A DNA stretch of 36,166 nucleotides from Heterostelium multicystogenum (taxonomy: Eukaryota > Evosea > Eumycetozoa > Acytosteliales > Acytosteliaceae): assembly GCA_003667245.1 (NCBI GenBank), contig RCNN01000286.1, positions 1 to 36,166 of the forward strand. The letters run 5' to 3'. Under the pieces are notes generated by a model. That model was not told where the DNA came from, did no database searches, and saw nothing but the letters and a program-made list of their open reading frames with translations. Both the position numbers and the translations under genes were made by a program. Each line of letters begins with the position of its first letter. Position 1 is the first letter of the stretch. Of this stretch, positions 33,287-36,166 are shown in pieces.

Positions 33287-35367
33287 ATGAAATTTACACT
33301 ACAACTATATACATCCTTTCTTTAATAATTATATTACTATTATATGTTACCAATGGTATGCATGATAATTGGAAAATTAGTTTGATTGATGCTTTAAATA
33401 ATAATAATAATAATAGATATACTAATTGAATCAATTTTAAATCTTTACTTTCTACAAGCTCAAAAAACTAAAAGTAAACTCTATTGATTCCAATGATAAA
33501 TACATGTACTTTTATGGCGAGTTCTCAAGTAATTCCTATTATCTCATTTTTGATAATATGGAAGGTTCATTCAGAAGAATATTGATATATAACGAATACG
33601 ACATGTCTCACTTTTCCTATAACCGAATCACTCCCTATTTTTTCCCATAGCGTTAAAGTATGCTATTTCATTGGAGAGTTCAGCTGTTTGTACAGCTCAT
33701 TGGATCCCAATGTCATTCATTTTCAACCAAGAGAATTCACTATACCCAACCTATGAAACGAATATTACAGTTACCGGGTATTTCTTTTCATCATTTTATA
33801 CCAATGAATCACTATCTTTTGAAAAGGGGACCAACATCTACCCTATTAACGATACCGCTGTATACTTTGCATTTCCTCAGGATCAAATGAAACAGTTAAT
33901 GAATAACAGGTATATCTTTATGATTTTTTGGTTTCACAGACAAAATAGCAAAAATGATAAAGATGTATTTGGAGTGTAAGTTTGATCAAGTGTTATAATC
34001 AATTGAATGAATCATTAATGCGAATTCAAATAGATCCAATTATATTTGAATGTCACACAAACAAATGATGCTCTTACGATTTTATGGAAAGAATTTAGGG
34101 TTCAAACCATCTGAAACTAAAGTGGCACTGAATAATGGCACCTTTGCACGGGTACAACGATCCCTATAGAAATGCCATGGTTGTAGTACCAATCTCCGAA
34201 ATGGTTTATAATTTTACATTAGAATTATATGATCGAAAGACTAATGTTTACAAAATCATTGAAAGTATGTATTGGATACTTTTAAAACAAAGAAAAAGAT
34301 CGATATTTTGACAATTATTTCTCTCTATCTCAGTTGACTCTGTAGATCAAAAATCATATGGAAATTTCACAATTATTTTGAAGGGACCTTACTCGAAAAC
34401 ACATTTCTTCTATTACTTTGGACAATATCAATTGCACAATTTACAAAGCCGAAAATGAAAAAATATATTGCATAATTAAATCAACAAAATTCACTGGAAT
34501 CGAATATACCCCTATATTAAATATAGATAATGGCGAAGTACTTATTGGTCAAAATCAAACTATTAAACCTTGATTCAAAAATATCTCCTTTCGATGAGGA
34601 TGAAATAACAATCACAATTCCAAAAGATTTCAATGGTGTCTCGGTAGAGGAATTTCAATGTTTCGTTTGGTGACATACTATGCGACTCCAAAAGTATTGA
34701 TGGCACAAATACACTTGTACTAAAGATAAAAACAATCTCTCAAGGGATTTGAAAATATTTTTTAGAAATATTGAAATCAATACTGGTAAGTTCCATCATA
34801 TGGTTATTTATAAATTATTTCAAGCAAAATTAATATTATTTTTATAACGAAATAGATACACCATTGATTTATGATGTTGATTACACAAATGGAGATGAGA
34901 TTCTTATTCAGGGCAAACGAATGATAAACCCACTTCACTTCAAGTTGGGTGGATTATTCTGCGATTTTATTGAAAAATCATTGGATAATTTAACCTTTCA
35001 ATGTCTTGAATGTCAATACTAAGTCACCAATAGCTATAGTCTTATATTATCAAACAATGAACGATATGAAGGTACCATTATTGTACCCACTACAAAATCT
35101 TCGAGTAAATATATTTAATAGTATTTTTAGATTAAATATGGTAACAAAACCTAACATTACTTTGTGAATCTTATAGTTGTTCTTAAACTGGCGATTATTA
35201 TTCCGGTCGGAGTAGTTTTTATTGTTGGTTCAATTATAGGTGGAATTTTTAATATACAAGAAATTGAAAAGAAAAAACCTACTCCCAAGAATGAACCGGA
35301 AGTAACATTTGCATCTATTCCTATTGCAAAAGAAATACCAATCTTAGTTCATCATCCAGGAGGTTAA
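33287..35367 (+). CDS. TIG-domain type I membrane protein, frames interrupted
   Basis: A signal-anchor-like start (ATG 33287, then a hydrophobic run ending LLLLYVTNG after a frame change) is followed by introns at 33356-33458, 33976-34034, 34265-34333, 34786-34855 and 35105-35176. Extracellular segments include IPT/TIG-like pieces: YGKNLGFKPSETKVALNNGT near 34085-34145 and TNGDEILIQGKRM near 34885-34925. Many Asn-X-Ser/Thr sites are present. One membrane helix near 35183-35250 (LAIIIPVGVVFIVGSIIGGI) is followed by a 35-residue cytosolic tail ending HHPGG. This plan, with secreted E-set/TIG domains, one helix and a short tail, resembles dictyostelid Tgr cell-recognition proteins, but also the broader TIG/EGF receptor-like set; no EGF motif is seen. 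At least five frame changes are needed, so it is either a poorly sequenced gene or a decaying one. Confidence 0.65.
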
Positions 35368-36166
35368 TTCAATTTGATAACGATTAAAATAAAAACATAA
35401 TCGATTAACTATGATGCTATTGAATATAATGGATAAACTATTACTGGTAAGGAAATGAATGAATAAATTATTGCAATGAAATCATACCTATATTGCATAA
35501 TTTTAATTATTTCATAAGTAATTTTAGACTGAAATTCTCTTCTCTTTTAATATCCCTGAACCATTACTGATTGATGATAAAACTTAGATCCATATCAGTG
35601 ATTGAGAATTTGAAGTATATGATGATCGATCGATTTTAAGTATTAATTTAGTCTGGATCAATTTTGATATGTGTGTTATATTCAAACAACAACACTTTGG
35701 AATCTAAATTTAACAAAAAAAAAATTACAGAGTGGTACAAATAATTAAGAACACATATTTTTTTTCAAACCTATCATTCACACACAATCACGATGATGTT
35801 TAAAAATTACATACCAATCTATTTGATATATCAATATAATTTACAATGTTTTATTTCTCCTTTACTTATCACACATATCTCACAGCTTTGATGTTACAGC
35901 TATATGCTATTAATTCAATATTTATAAAATAGTGGTAGTAATTCTCAATTTTTTTCATTTAATAATAACATGAAGTTTAATTTGAATGTAGTACTTTAAT
36001 CATTCCATTATAAATATTGACATCTTGAGATAATTATAACTATCAATCTGACTACATATGTGTATATAATTACACATACCTTTATCTAGAAGAAATAATG
36101 AACTTATCAATCTTATTATATATATTTGTTGCATTAAGTTTTAATTAATATCAATTGTAAGTAAAT
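35368..36166. other. AT-rich region at right edge
   Basis: About 800 bases with poly-A and poly-T runs and ATAT repeats. No reading frame, RNA gene or conserved element could be supported. Confidence 0.6.

Noticed and set aside
1..36166. tRNA, rRNA, CRISPR arrays, transposons
   Set aside because: No tRNA-like B box with a matching acceptor stem was seen by eye, and no rRNA segment, spaced repeat array, long terminal repeat, transposase or reverse transcriptase motif. A covariance-model tRNA scan could still find a missed gene.

Overview
The window is nuclear DNA from a social amoeba (Dictyostelia). The basis is very AT-rich, G-poor intergenic DNA, short AT-rich GT-AG introns of about 55-110 bp, Asn- and Thr-rich low-complexity inserts in conserved proteins, and a typical dictyostelid gene set (ABCA-type transporter, diaphanous-like formin, 28-residue ankyrin-like repeats, a TIG-domain membrane protein). 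No species is named from the sequence alone.

Layout. Two ABCA transporter genes lie head to head: one on the minus strand cut by the left edge (1 to about 1990) and one on the plus strand (about 2882-5412). They are followed by a secreted protein of unknown function (6302-7421, +), a kinesin (7623-10735, -), an EamA/DMT transporter (12417-13554, +), anaphase-promoting complex subunit 2 (13682-16197, -), complex I subunit NDUFS8 (16667-17891, -) and cysteinyl-tRNA synthetase (18350-21087, -). Next come an ankyrin-like repeat protein (21635-23447, +), a mitochondrial carrier (23496-24612, -), a formin (25562-28770, +), a second secreted unknown (28991-29671, -), THO complex subunit 7 (30589 to about 31595, +), an unrecognised split reading frame (31600-32049, +) and a TIG-domain membrane protein (33287-35367, +). 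There is no operon-like linkage. Most genes are housekeeping functions: cell division, intracellular transport, actin assembly, respiration, translation and mRNA export.

The strongest large-scale pattern is uneven reading-frame integrity. Kinesin, APC2, NDUFS8 and the carrier are perfectly open across all exons. The ABCA membrane regions, the 3' half of cysteinyl-tRNA synthetase, the formin, THOC7 and the TIG protein are interrupted by many single-base frame changes, several at homopolymers, although the conserved protein continues in another frame. The simplest reading is clustered sequencing or assembly error, with real decay possible for the non-essential genes. No RNA gene, transposon or CRISPR array could be supported, and I found no clearly new biological system. 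The best candidates for follow-up are the TIG-domain protein, the two secreted unknowns, the unannotated split frame at 31600-32049 and a few symmetric DNA elements.
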